From the NCBI RefSeq assembly GCF_016616425.1, contig NZ_CP067101.1, forward strand, positions 6,696,001-6,760,000: 64,000 nucleotides of DNA. The letters are read 5' to 3'. This document shows, one piece after another, positions 8,450 to 18,112 of this stretch. Position 1 is the stretch's first letter. Each line of letters begins with the position of its first letter. This stretch comes from Bradyrhizobium diazoefficiens. Lineage in GTDB: Bacteria > Pseudomonadota > Alphaproteobacteria > Rhizobiales > Xanthobacteraceae. The position numbers and the translations under genes were made by a program. The notes under the pieces were generated by a model, which saw nothing but the letters and a program-made list of their open reading frames with translations, had not been told where the DNA came from and did not search any database.

Positions 8450-9277
8450 TCAGCCCTTGGTGACCAGCGGCGGCATGTAGGCCGGCGGGCTGTTGAGATC
8501 CCAGCGCACGCCGAGCTTCACGTCGTGCGAGGTGATGTCCTTGACCTTGATCGAGGTCGGGCCCGATTGGAGGCCATCGAATGTGTGATAGTTGCCGGGC
8601 GCCGCGTCGCCGAGGTTCATGTAGCTGTAGGCCAGTTCGACGGTGAAGCCGGGATTGACCCTGTAGGCCAGACCGGCGTGGGCTGCCCAGGCGAAATTCC
8701 ACTTCCCGTTATCGGCGAAGTAAGCGACGCTGTTATTGAGCCCCGGGCTGTACGACACGCCATCGTCGCGGAAGCCGCTGATCTTGTTGTAGGAGCCGCC
8801 GACACCGGCGCCGATGAACGGCGTGATGCACCACCAGGTGCCGAGATCGACGTAGGCATTCGCCATGACGACCCACTCGGACTTGCTGCCGCTGTAATTG
8901 TTGGCGCCGACGAAACCGGGTCCAACGACGTTGTCGCTGGCGTGCAGGTTGGCTTTGCCCCGGTATTGACCGATCACGTCTGCACGGAACCAGTTGTTGA
9001 AGCGATAGCCGGCGCCGAGATCGAACAGCGGCGAAGAGTCGAAGCCGAGGCCCTCCGTCGACTTCGTATACCCAGCCGGCAGGGCACTATCGAGGCTCTT
9101 GGCGCTCTGGTTGGTCATTCCGATGTCGCCGCGCAGATACCAGCCGCCGAAGTCGGCGGGCGGAGCCGGCGGCGCGTACATGGGAGGGGGCACCGCGATC
9201 GGCATATCGGCGGCGAACGCCATCGACGAAATCAGGGTTGCCGCACCCGCGGCAAGGAGAGACTTAACGCTACGCAT
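8450..9277 (-). CDS. Outer-membrane beta-barrel protein, Omp31 type
   Basis: 275 residues. The signal peptide MRSVKSLLAAGAATLISSMAFA is cleaved before ADMPIAVPPP, followed by a proline-rich linker and the strand WYLRGDIGMTNQSAK, common in Bradyrhizobium Omp31-like proteins. The barrel ends with VKLGVRWDL, then a short PPAYMPP tail beyond the last strand. The ATG at 9277 has GGA eight bases upstream. It is transcribed as a single unit with its own terminator. Confidence 0.87.
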   Translation of the reverse strand: MRSVKSLLAAGAATLISSMAFAADMPIAVPPPMYAPPAPPADFGGWYLRGDIGMTNQSAKSLDSALPAGYTKSTEGLGFDSSPLFDLGAGYRFNNWFRADVIGQYRGKANLHASDNVVGPGFVGANNYSGSKSEWVVMANAYVDLGTWWCITPFIGAGVGGSYNKISGFRDDGVSYSPGLNNSVAYFADNGKWNFAWAAHAGLAYRVNPGFTVELAYSYMNLGDAAPGNYHTFDGLQSGPTSIKVKDITSHDVKLGVRWDLNSPPAYMPPLVTKG

Positions 9278-9505
9278 TGGCTTCGTCCTTTTGGCCGGTG
9301 AGGCAAATACGCAGGCCTCACGTTCTGGAAACTCACGGAGCGGACGATGGCAGCAAATGTTTAAGCGCCACTTAACCCTAATTTTTAAGGTTGATTTTTC
9401 CTGACTGCTCGCGCGCATGGGCGGAAAGCGTTGCAAAATTGCAGCGCCTCGCGCGTCGCAATTGCTAACGATATGTGAAAGTGCGCTGCAGCGAGAGAGG
9501 AAGCG

Positions 9506-10759
9506 TTAACGCACGTGCCGCGGCAGCCTGGGCAGGAACACCGCAAGCAGGCCGATCGCGGGCAGCCAGGCGCAGACCTGGTAGACGAACGCGATCGAGG
9601 TATGGTCGGCGAGATTGCCGAGCACGGCGGCCCCGAGGCCCCCAATACCGAAGGCGACGCCGAAGAACACGCCGGAGATCATGCCGAATCTGTGCGGCAC
9701 CAACTCCTGCGCGAACACGATGATCGACGACGTCGTCGAGGAGATGATCAGGCCGATGACGACTGACAGCACCGCGCTGGCAGCGAGCCCGGCATAAGGC
9801 AGCGCCAGCGTGAACGGCAGTGCGCCCAGGATCGAAATCCAGATCACGATCTTGCGGCCGAAGCGATCGCCCAGAGGACCGCCCAGAAACGCGCCGACCG
9901 CATTCGCCGCGAGGAAGATGAAGAGATAGATCTGCGCCGCCTGCGTCGACACGCCGAAGCGATCGATCAGGTAAAAGATGTAGTAGCTCGACAGGCTCGA
10001 GACGTAGAGCTGTTTCGAGAACAGCAGCGCGACCAGCACGGCCAGCGCGACGGCGACGCGGCGCGAGCTCGGCGCGTCGGGATGGGATTGAATCGCGGCC
10101 GTCTTCTTCGCCTTGATCTGCGGTGCGTACCAGCGGCCGATGCGCCAGAGGATGATGATGGCGAGGAACGCGATCGAGGAGAACCAGGCGATGCTGCCCT
10201 GCCCGAACGGCACCACGATCAGCGCCGCCAGCACCGGCCCCATCGAGGTGCCGAAACTGCCGCCGAGTTGGAACACCGACTGCGCAAAACCGTAGCGTCC
10301 GCCCGAGGCGAGCCGCGCAATGCGCGCGGACTCCGGGTGAAACACCGCCGAGCCGAGGCCGACCAGCGCGGCGGCGACGAGGATGACGAGATATTGGTGC
10401 GCGGCGCTGAGCAGCAGCAGGCCGAAGAAGGTCGAGGCCATGCCGATCGCCAGCGAATAGGGCTGCGCCTTCTTGTCGGTGTAGTGCCCGACCACTGGTT
10501 GCAGCAACGAGGCCGTGAACTGAAAGGCCAGCGTGATCATGCCGATCTGCGCGAAGTCGAGCGCATAGGTGTCCTTCAGGATCGGATACACCGAGGCGAT
10601 CAGCGACTGCATGGTGTCGTTGAGGAAGTGCGAGAAGCTGATGCCGGCGAGCACGACATAGGCCGGCCCCGCGGCTGCCTTGGCGGCCGTCGGCGCGGCA
10701 TCGCTGACGACGACGGGCTCGGTCAGCATTTCCTCTGAGACGACGACAGGCTTGTTCAA
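9506..10759 (-). CDS. MFS transporter, fosmidomycin-resistance (Fsr) type
   Basis: 417 residues with about twelve membrane segments. The motif SFSHFLNDTMQSLIASVYPILK after the first segment is the signature of the Fsr subgroup, and VFHPESARIARLASGGRYGFAQSVFQLG is its conserved middle. Drug/proton antiport is known for Escherichia coli Fsr; the substrate here is inferred only. The reading frame begins with TTG at 10759; an in-frame ATG at 10729 (MLTEPVVV) is an alternative start. Confidence 0.85.
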   Translation of the reverse strand: MNKPVVVSEEMLTEPVVVSDAAPTAAKAAAGPAYVVLAGISFSHFLNDTMQSLIASVYPILKDTYALDFAQIGMITLAFQFTASLLQPVVGHYTDKKAQPYSLAIGMASTFFGLLLLSAAHQYLVILVAAALVGLGSAVFHPESARIARLASGGRYGFAQSVFQLGGSFGTSMGPVLAALIVVPFGQGSIAWFSSIAFLAIIILWRIGRWYAPQIKAKKTAAIQSHPDAPSSRRVAVALAVLVALLFSKQLYVSSLSSYYIFYLIDRFGVSTQAAQIYLFIFLAANAVGAFLGGPLGDRFGRKIVIWISILGALPFTLALPYAGLAASAVLSVVIGLIISSTTSSIIVFAQELVPHRFGMISGVFFGVAFGIGGLGAAVLGNLADHTSIAFVYQVCAWLPAIGLLAVFLPRLPRHVR

Positions 10760-10907
10760 TGGAGCATTCCGGCGCGGCAGATTGCCGCGACCTCTTAGCT
10801 ACGATGCAAGCGGCAGTAGAACCAGCGTCAATCGCAAATAGCTGGGATGCGCGGGTCTTCGATCGATCTGGATCGGTTTACCCCTGGAGGGGGAGCGTAA
10901 GAGGGAC

Positions 10908-12251
10908 TTACGCCGCCGCCTGTCCCAGCGCGAGGACGATGGTGTCGACGATGTCCTCGACCAGGATGCGGTCTTCGCCCTCGCCCATGACGCGGATCAC
11001 CGGCTCGGTGCCGGAGGAGCGGATCAGGAGGCGACCGTGGCCGTTGAGCCGCTTCTCGCCGTCGGAGATCGCCGATTTGACGTCGCGATCGTCGAGCGGC
11101 TTGCCGCCCTTGTGGCGGACGTTCTTGAGGATCTGCGGCAGCGGATCGAAGCGATGGCAAACCTCGGATACGGGGCGGCGCAGCTTCTGCACCACCGCCA
11201 GCACCTGCAATGCAGCAACGAAGCCGTCGCCGGTGGTGGCGTAGTCCGACAGGATGATGTGGCCGGACTGCTCGCCGCCGAGATTGTAGCCGCCGTTCAG
11301 CATCTGCTCGAGCACGTAGCGGTCGCCGACCGGCGTGCGCACGAGATCGAGCCCCTGCCCTTTCAGAAAGCGCTCGAGCCCGAGATTGGACATCACGGTG
11401 GCGACGATGCCCGGCCGCGACAGCCGGCCGTCCTCCTTCCAGCTCTGCGCGATCACCGCGAGCAGCTGGTCGCCATCGACGAGATGGCCGCGCTCGTCGA
11501 CCAGGATGACGCGATCGGCATCACCGTCGAGCGCGATACCGATGTCGGCGCGCATCTCGCGGACCTTCTTCGACAGCGCTTCCGGCGAGGTCGAGCCGCA
11601 TTCCTTGTTGATGTTGAAGCCATCGGGCTCGACACCGATCGACACGACGTCGGCACCCAGCTCCCACAGCGCTTCAGGCACCACCTTGTAAGCGGCGCCG
11701 TTGGCGCAATCGATCACGACACGCAGGCCGTCGAGCGACAGGTCGCGCGGCAGCGTACGCTTGGCGAACTCGATGTAACGGTCATGCACGCCGTCGATAC
11801 GGCGGGCGCGGCCGAGGCTCGCGCTCTGCGCCAGCCGTTTGTCGAGGGACTCGTCGAGCAGCTGCTCGATCTGCTTCTCGACGTCGTCGGAGAGCTTGAA
11901 GCCCTGCGGGCCGAACAGCTTGATGCCGTTGTCCTCGAACAGATTGTGCGAGGCGGAGATCATGACGCCGAGATCGGCGCGCATCGACTTGGTCAGCATT
12001 GCGACCGCCGGCGTCGGCATCGGGCCGACCAGCAGCACGTCCATGCCGACCGAGGTGAAACCTGCGACCATCGCGTATTCGATCATGTAGCCCGACAGCC
12101 GAGTGTCCTTGCCGATCACGACCCGGTGACGATGGTCACCGCGCTGAAACGCAAGGCCTGCCGCCTGGCCGACCTTGAGTGCGAGCTCCGGCGTGATCAG
12201 TCCGTTGGCGCGGCCCCGGATCCCGTCGGTCCCGAAATATTTGCGGCTCAT
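10908..12251 (-). CDS. glmM: Phosphoglucosamine mutase
   Basis: 447 residues, the usual length. Converts glucosamine-6-phosphate to glucosamine-1-phosphate for UDP-GlcNAc, feeding peptidoglycan and lipid A. The phosphoserine loop is [14 protein letters not shown], the metal-binding loop is [15 protein letters not shown], and the sugar-binding [11 protein letters not shown] and phosphate-binding [15 protein letters not shown] motifs are intact. In many rhizobia glmM follows ftsH and folP; here no such neighbours are seen, and a 220-base upstream gap carries its promoter. Confidence 0.97.
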   Translation of the reverse strand: MSRKYFGTDGIRGRANGLITPELALKVGQAAGLAFQRGDHRHRVVIGKDTRLSGYMIEYAMVAGFTSVGMDVLLVGPMPTPAVAMLTKSMRADLGVMISASHNLFEDNGIKLFGPQGFKLSDDVEKQIEQLLDESLDKRLAQSASLGRARRIDGVHDRYIEFAKRTLPRDLSLDGLRVVIDCANGAAYKVVPEALWELGADVVSIGVEPDGFNINKECGSTSPEALSKKVREMRADIGIALDGDADRVILVDERGHLVDGDQLLAVIAQSWKEDGRLSRPGIVATVMSNLGLERFLKGQGLDLVRTPVGDRYVLEQMLNGGYNLGGEQSGHIILSDYATTGDGFVAALQVLAVVQKLRRPVSEVCHRFDPLPQILKNVRHKGGKPLDDRDVKSAISDGEKRLNGHGRLLIRSSGTEPVIRVMGEGEDRILVEDIVDTIVLALGQAAA

Positions 12252-12471
12252 ATCGTCCCCCAGGCAACAACCAGGGACCCCTCAACAACCACGGGCTGCC
12301 CGAACGGGCCCCGCATCCCTGATTTGCTGGGTTCTTTATAATGCCTGTGCGGCTAACTTGCCTTCAAAAAATATGATGAATCGTTACGGAACCGGGCGCA
12401 CCGCGTCCTCGATAACGTCTTGTTAACGCTATATTTCCGGACCACACCCTCGGAATGGGCGGAACCCGTCT

Positions 12472-13897
<1,426 letters not shown>

Positions 13898-13902
13898 TCT
13901 CA

Positions 13903-13985
13903 AGGTAGGCGAAGCGAAGCGTGCCCACCTCCGCTCCAATATGAGAGATGAGGTGGGCAACGCACTGGCGCGCCTTGCCGTGCCT
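13903..13985. repeat. Palindromic intergenic element after lldD
   Basis: Imperfect inverted copies of a GGCGAAGCG...GTGCCCACC sequence (13908-13930) and GAGGTGGGCAACGCAC...GCCTTGCCGTGCC (13951-13984) fill the gap between the convergent lldD and the next gene. Such hairpins are frequent between Bradyrhizobium genes and may serve as a bidirectional transcription stop. Confidence 0.45.
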
Positions 13986-13999
13986 ACGACGCTTCCGAC

Positions 14000-14626
14000 T
14001 CACATCGGGGGCGTCAGGCCGTCGCGGCCGACGCTGACGCGGTTGGTCTCGAACGAGCCGTCCGGCAATTGCTTCATGAAGGCGATGATGCTGGCACCCG
14101 GCTTCAACTCGGATTTGTCGCTCGGGACGAAGGTCACCACCGGCGTGTTGTCGGCGACGAACACCTTCTTCTCGCCGTCCTTGTATTTCACCAGCAGGGT
14201 GTGACCGTCATTGCCGACCACGCTCTGGGCGACTGTCGCGTTGGTCATGCTGGAATTGGGCTTGAGGTCCCAGGGCCGCGAGCCTTCTCCCGTGCCGCGC
14301 ATGCTCTCCGGAAAGACGTGCACCTCGACCGCATTCTGGCCGCCATCCGGCCCCGGCACCGTGGTCGCGCCGACGAAGGATCCGACCTTGACGTCGGCGA
14401 GCGAAATCTTCGTAACGCCCGATACGCGCACGTCGGGGGCGATCTGGAGCTTGACGTCCTCGCCGCGGCGCGACTTGACCTGCATCGTGTCGCCGTTGAC
14501 GGCTTCGATGGTGCCGCGCACGCGCGTCGGCACCGGCGCCTTCTGCGCGATCGCGCAGTAAGTTGAGGCGGCCACCATCGCGACGGCGATCAGCGGACGC
14601 GTGAAAGTTGCACGTTGAACAGACAT
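14000..14626 (-). CDS. Conserved hypothetical periplasmic protein
   Basis: 208 residues with an N-terminal signal sequence (hydrophobic FTRPLIAVAMVAASTYCAIA). The mature part is rich in short beta strands: VRGTIEAVNGDTMQVKSRRG resembles the OB-like folds of DUF5666-type proteins, and a second similar strand set appears near GHTLLVKYKDGEKKVFVAD. The ATG follows CGGAGACCGTC, a good ribosome site. Function unknown; it may bind metal or a small ligand in the periplasm. Confidence 0.72.
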   Translation of the reverse strand: MSVQRATFTRPLIAVAMVAASTYCAIAQKAPVPTRVRGTIEAVNGDTMQVKSRRGEDVKLQIAPDVRVSGVTKISLADVKVGSFVGATTVPGPDGGQNAVEVHVFPESMRGTGEGSRPWDLKPNSSMTNATVAQSVVGNDGHTLLVKYKDGEKKVFVADNTPVVTFVPSDKSELKPGASIIAFMKQLPDGSFETNRVSVGRDGLTPPM

Positions 14627-14683
14627 GACGGTCTCCGATTGTCCCCACGGAATAGAGAACGCCGGAGCTCGCGCACTATTCTC

Positions 14684-15523
14684 TCAAGTCTTTGTGAGAT
14701 CGGCTTCGACCAATGCGCGCAGCTCGGCCGAGACCTCGGGCCGCCGGCCGAACCACAGCTCGAAGCCGCGCACCGCCTGATGCAGCAGCATGCCGAGCCC
14801 ATCGGCGGTCTTCAGGCCACGCGCCGTTGCCGCGGCGAGCAGCGGCGTCACCAGCGGGACATAGACGAGGTCGGCAACGACCGCCGTCTGCGGCAGGCGT
14901 CCGACATCGACATCGAGTGAGGGCTGGCCGTGCATGCCGAGCGAGGTCGTGTTCACGAGAAGCTTTGCCCGCGGCAGGAGGTCGTCGATACCGTCCCACG
15001 GCAGCGGATGCACGCTCGGCCCGAACTGCTTGGCCAGCGCTTCAGCCCGCGCGACGGTACGGTTGGCAAGATGGACGCGCTTGACGCCGCGTTCGAGCAG
15101 CCCGAACACGACCGCGCGCGAGGAACCGCCGGCGCCGAGCACCAGCGCCTCCTCGGCCGCTTCCCAGCCGGGCGCACCGGCATCGAGATTGTTGATGAAA
15201 CCTTCGACGTCGGTGTTGGTCGAGCGCAGCTCGCCATCGGCGAACCACAACGTGTTGGCGGCGCCCACGGCCTGCGCGCGCGCGTCGGGGGTCGAAAGCT
15301 CGAGCACGTCCTCCTTGTGCGGGATGGTGACATTGGCGCCGACAAAGCCGCGCAGCGACAGCCGCAGCACGAAATCGCGCAAGGCCTCGGGTGGAACCGC
15401 CTCGATGACATAGCCGCCCTTGATGCCGAGCGTGCGCAGCCAGTAATGATGGATCAGCGGCGAGCGCGAATGCGCGGCCGGCCATCCGATCAGACAGGCT
15501 GCGGGAGCCTTGGTCACGGTCAT
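14684..15523 (-). CDS. aroE: Shikimate dehydrogenase
   Basis: 279 residues. Reduces 3-dehydroshikimate to shikimate with NADPH in the chorismate pathway. The substrate-binding motif is GWPAAHSRSPLIHHYW, the catalytic Lys/Asp region is GANVTIPHKEDV, and the nucleotide loop is LVLGAGGSSRAVVFGL. The ATG is preceded by AGGGAAGG. In many rhizobia aroE is followed by coaE and dnaQ; that order is not present here. Confidence 0.95.
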   Translation of the reverse strand: MTVTKAPAACLIGWPAAHSRSPLIHHYWLRTLGIKGGYVIEAVPPEALRDFVLRLSLRGFVGANVTIPHKEDVLELSTPDARAQAVGAANTLWFADGELRSTNTDVEGFINNLDAGAPGWEAAEEALVLGAGGSSRAVVFGLLERGVKRVHLANRTVARAEALAKQFGPSVHPLPWDGIDDLLPRAKLLVNTTSLGMHGQPSLDVDVGRLPQTAVVADLVYVPLVTPLLAAATARGLKTADGLGMLLHQAVRGFELWFGRRPEVSAELRALVEADLTKT

Positions 15524-15635
15524 CCTTCCCTCGAGGAGAGTGTCGGAGGCGATCCATTTCGCGTCGCGCCGGCCCTGTCAAGCGCGCGGGCGCCGCAGCG
15601 TCGGTCTGGCCGACCGGCTCGAGCGCAGCGCGCCG

Positions 15636-17378
15636 TCAGCTTGCGGCAGCCTCGTCGGCCGAAGAGCCCTTGATGTCGGCAATCGCGCGCTGAAGGCTCT
15701 GGCGATAGCGCGCGCGCGGCGGCGTCACGCCATGGGTGAGCAGCGCGCGGCGGACCGCCGGCGAGGCCCCCGTGATGAACAGCCGGATGCCCTGGCGGTG
15801 CGCCTTGGCGACGACGCGGCCGAGCACGTTGGCCGCCGTCGAATCCAGGAACGGCACCGCCGCGAAATCGACCACGAAGGCCTTGCGCTTGTCGGCGACC
15901 CCGTCGAGCACGCTTCCGATGGCGGAGGCCGCGCCGAAGAAGAACGCGCCGGTGATGCGATAGACCAGCACGTCGCGATCGACCGCGAGGGCGGGATCGT
16001 AGGGAACGCGGTCGCCATTGCCGTCGTCGGGACGATCGGCCGCGACCAGTGGCGAGCGTTCCTCGATGCCGGTCATCTCCGCCATGCGATGGATGAACAG
16101 CACCGCGCCGAGCGCGAAGCCGACCAGGATGCCTTCGGTCAGATCGCGGAAGATCGTCAGCAGGAAAGTCGCGAGCAGCACGACGGCGTCGCCCCATGAC
16201 GAGCGCAGCAGCGTGCCGAACTCATGCTTCTCCGCCATGGTCCAGGCCACCACGACCAGCACCGATGCGAGCGCAGCGAGCGGAATGTAGCTCGCGAGCG
16301 GCGCTGCGATCAGCATGAACAGCAGCAGGAAGACCGAATGCAGCATACCCGCGAGCGGCCCGCGGGCGCCGGCACGGATGTTGGTCGCGGTGCGCGCGAT
16401 CAGGCCGGTGACGCAGATGCCGCCGAACAGCGCCGAACCGACATTGGCCGCGCCTTGAGCCACCAGCTCGCAATTGGAACGGTGACGGCGCCCGGTCATG
16501 CGGTCGGCGACCACCGCCGACAGCAGCGATTCGATAGCGGCCAGCAGGGCGAACGCGATCGCATCCGGCAGCACGGCAGTCGCCTTCGCAACCGAGAAGG
16601 CGGGCAGCACCGGTGAGGGCAATTCGCGGGGAATGCCGCCGAAGCGCGAGCCGACGGTCTCGACCGGCAGCGATAACACCGCACACACGACCGCCGCGAG
16701 CGCGACTGCGATCAGGATGCCGGGCCAGGATGGTCGCCAAATCCGCAACGCCGCGATGATGGCAATACTGACGATGGCGACCGCGACGGCAGACGGATTG
16801 ATGGTGTGAAGCCCTGCCGCGAGCGCGACGAGCTTTGGAACGAACTCGCTGGGCTCTTTCCCCGCAAGCGTGATGCCTGAGAGATCGCGGAGCTGGCTGG
16901 CGAAGATGATCACGGCGATGCCGGCGGTGAAGCCGACCGTCACCGGATAGGGAATGAACTTGATGTAGGTACCGACGCGCAGCAGGCCCGCGGCGATCAG
17001 GAACAGGCCCGCCATCATGGTGGCCATAATGACGCCATCGACGCCGTGACGCTCCGCGGTCGCAGCGACCAGGACGATGAAGGCGCCGGCAGGTCCGCCG
17101 ATCTGGAACCGGCTGCCGCCGAGCAGGGAAGCGATGAAGCCGCCGACCACGGCCGTGTAGAGGCCGCGGTCCGGCGTCACGCCCGAGGCGATCGCGATCG
17201 CCATCGACAGCGGCAGCGCCACGATCGCAACCGTCAGGCCCGCGAAGACGTCGGCGCGGAAATCCGCGACGCCATAACCTTCACGCCAGACGGTGACGAG
17301 CTTTGGCAGATACAGTTCGGCAAAGGTTGGCCGACGCAGCTGGTGCAGCTGGCTTGCCTGATCGCCCGTGATGCTCAT
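15636..17378 (-). CDS. SulP family inorganic anion transporter with STAS domain
   Basis: 580 residues. The N-terminal region opens with DVFAGLTVAIVALPLSMAIAIASG, the SulP signature, followed by about ten to twelve membrane segments up to roughly residue 420. A cytoplasmic STAS domain (VYRITGAFFFGAASAIGSVL...VVDFAAVPFLDSTAANVL) closes the protein. Likely imports sulfate, bicarbonate or dicarboxylate by ion symport; the substrate is uncertain. A small XRE regulator gene lies 110 bases upstream on the same strand. Confidence 0.9.
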   Translation of the reverse strand: MSITGDQASQLHQLRRPTFAELYLPKLVTVWREGYGVADFRADVFAGLTVAIVALPLSMAIAIASGVTPDRGLYTAVVGGFIASLLGGSRFQIGGPAGAFIVLVAATAERHGVDGVIMATMMAGLFLIAAGLLRVGTYIKFIPYPVTVGFTAGIAVIIFASQLRDLSGITLAGKEPSEFVPKLVALAAGLHTINPSAVAVAIVSIAIIAALRIWRPSWPGILIAVALAAVVCAVLSLPVETVGSRFGGIPRELPSPVLPAFSVAKATAVLPDAIAFALLAAIESLLSAVVADRMTGRRHRSNCELVAQGAANVGSALFGGICVTGLIARTATNIRAGARGPLAGMLHSVFLLLFMLIAAPLASYIPLAALASVLVVVAWTMAEKHEFGTLLRSSWGDAVVLLATFLLTIFRDLTEGILVGFALGAVLFIHRMAEMTGIEERSPLVAADRPDDGNGDRVPYDPALAVDRDVLVYRITGAFFFGAASAIGSVLDGVADKRKAFVVDFAAVPFLDSTAANVLGRVVAKAHRQGIRLFITGASPAVRRALLTHGVTPPRARYRQSLQRAIADIKGSSADEAAAS

Positions 17379-17488
17379 TTCAGGAAAGTGCTCCGCTGCC
17401 CCACGATGCTCCCAAGCATCGTGCGTCCCGCCTTGCCGGTGCGACGATGCGCTAGCCCATCTTGATCCCGAGCGCGATCAACGTCCGA

Positions 17489-17761
17489 TCATGCTCCGAC
17501 GCGGCGCGGCGGCCCGGGCTGCTTCAGGCGAACGCCACGCCCGCCGCTGTCGCTGCGGACCTGCTCGCCGATCAACTCGACGCCGGCCCGGTCGAACGCC
17601 TCGACCACCTTGATCAGGGTCTCGACCACGCCACGCACATTGCCGGTGCTGGCCTCCATCCGCTGGATGGTCGGCAGCGAAACGCCGGCGAGCTCGGCCA
17701 GGGTTTTCTGGTCAATGCCGAGCAGCGCCCGGGCTGCCCGCATCTGGAATGACGTGATCAC
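17489..17761 (-). CDS. XRE-family transcriptional regulator
   Basis: 90 residues; a single helix-turn-helix in AARALLGIDQKTLAELAGVS plus the recognition stretch LPTIQRMEAS. The C-terminal part (VVETLIKVVEAFDRAGVELIGE) is typical of a short alphaproteobacterial HTH family, ending in a basic unstructured tail. GTG is taken as start because GAGG lies five bases upstream; an internal ATG six codons on is the alternative. Its position directly upstream of the SulP transporter suggests it controls that gene. Confidence 0.82.
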   Translation of the reverse strand: MITSFQMRAARALLGIDQKTLAELAGVSLPTIQRMEASTGNVRGVVETLIKVVEAFDRAGVELIGEQVRSDSGGRGVRLKQPGPPRRVGA

Positions 17762-17921
17762 CTTGGCCTCACTTACCAGCAGCTATAAATGATATCTGAA
17801 GCATGCACAATGGTGTAAAATACATCATACCAAGCCGGACGCAAGCTCTTTAGCTCTCCCGTCTCGCTGCGGAAGAAGCTCCTGCCAATCCTATGTCGGC
17901 TTGAAGGAAATCCGCATCCAC

Positions 17922-18084
17922 ACTGTCATTGCGAACGAAGCGAAGCAATTCAGACTGTCGCCAAGGAAGCAGACCGAATTGCTTCGTCGCAAGAGCTCCT
18001 GACGGAGGGGGGAAGACCGCATAAGTCCCCGCGACTGCCGAAGAGCCCCTCACACCAGACTCTCCCCGCAAGAACGGGGAGAGG
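17922..18084. repeat. Two palindromic repeats between the XRE gene and the EF-G-like gene
   Basis: The 351-base gap 17762-18112 holds no gene. It carries a GTCATTGCGAACGAAGCGAAG-type element (arms with AAGCAATT near 17950 and AATTGCTTCG at 17977-17986), and a hairpin CTCTCCCCG (18061-18069) with CGGGGAGAG (18076-18084). Both resemble repeat families found elsewhere in this window (near 30.9 kb and inside uvrB). Confidence 0.65.
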
Positions 18085-18112
18085 GGCGAGAGCGTGGATC
18101 GTCCCTAACCGA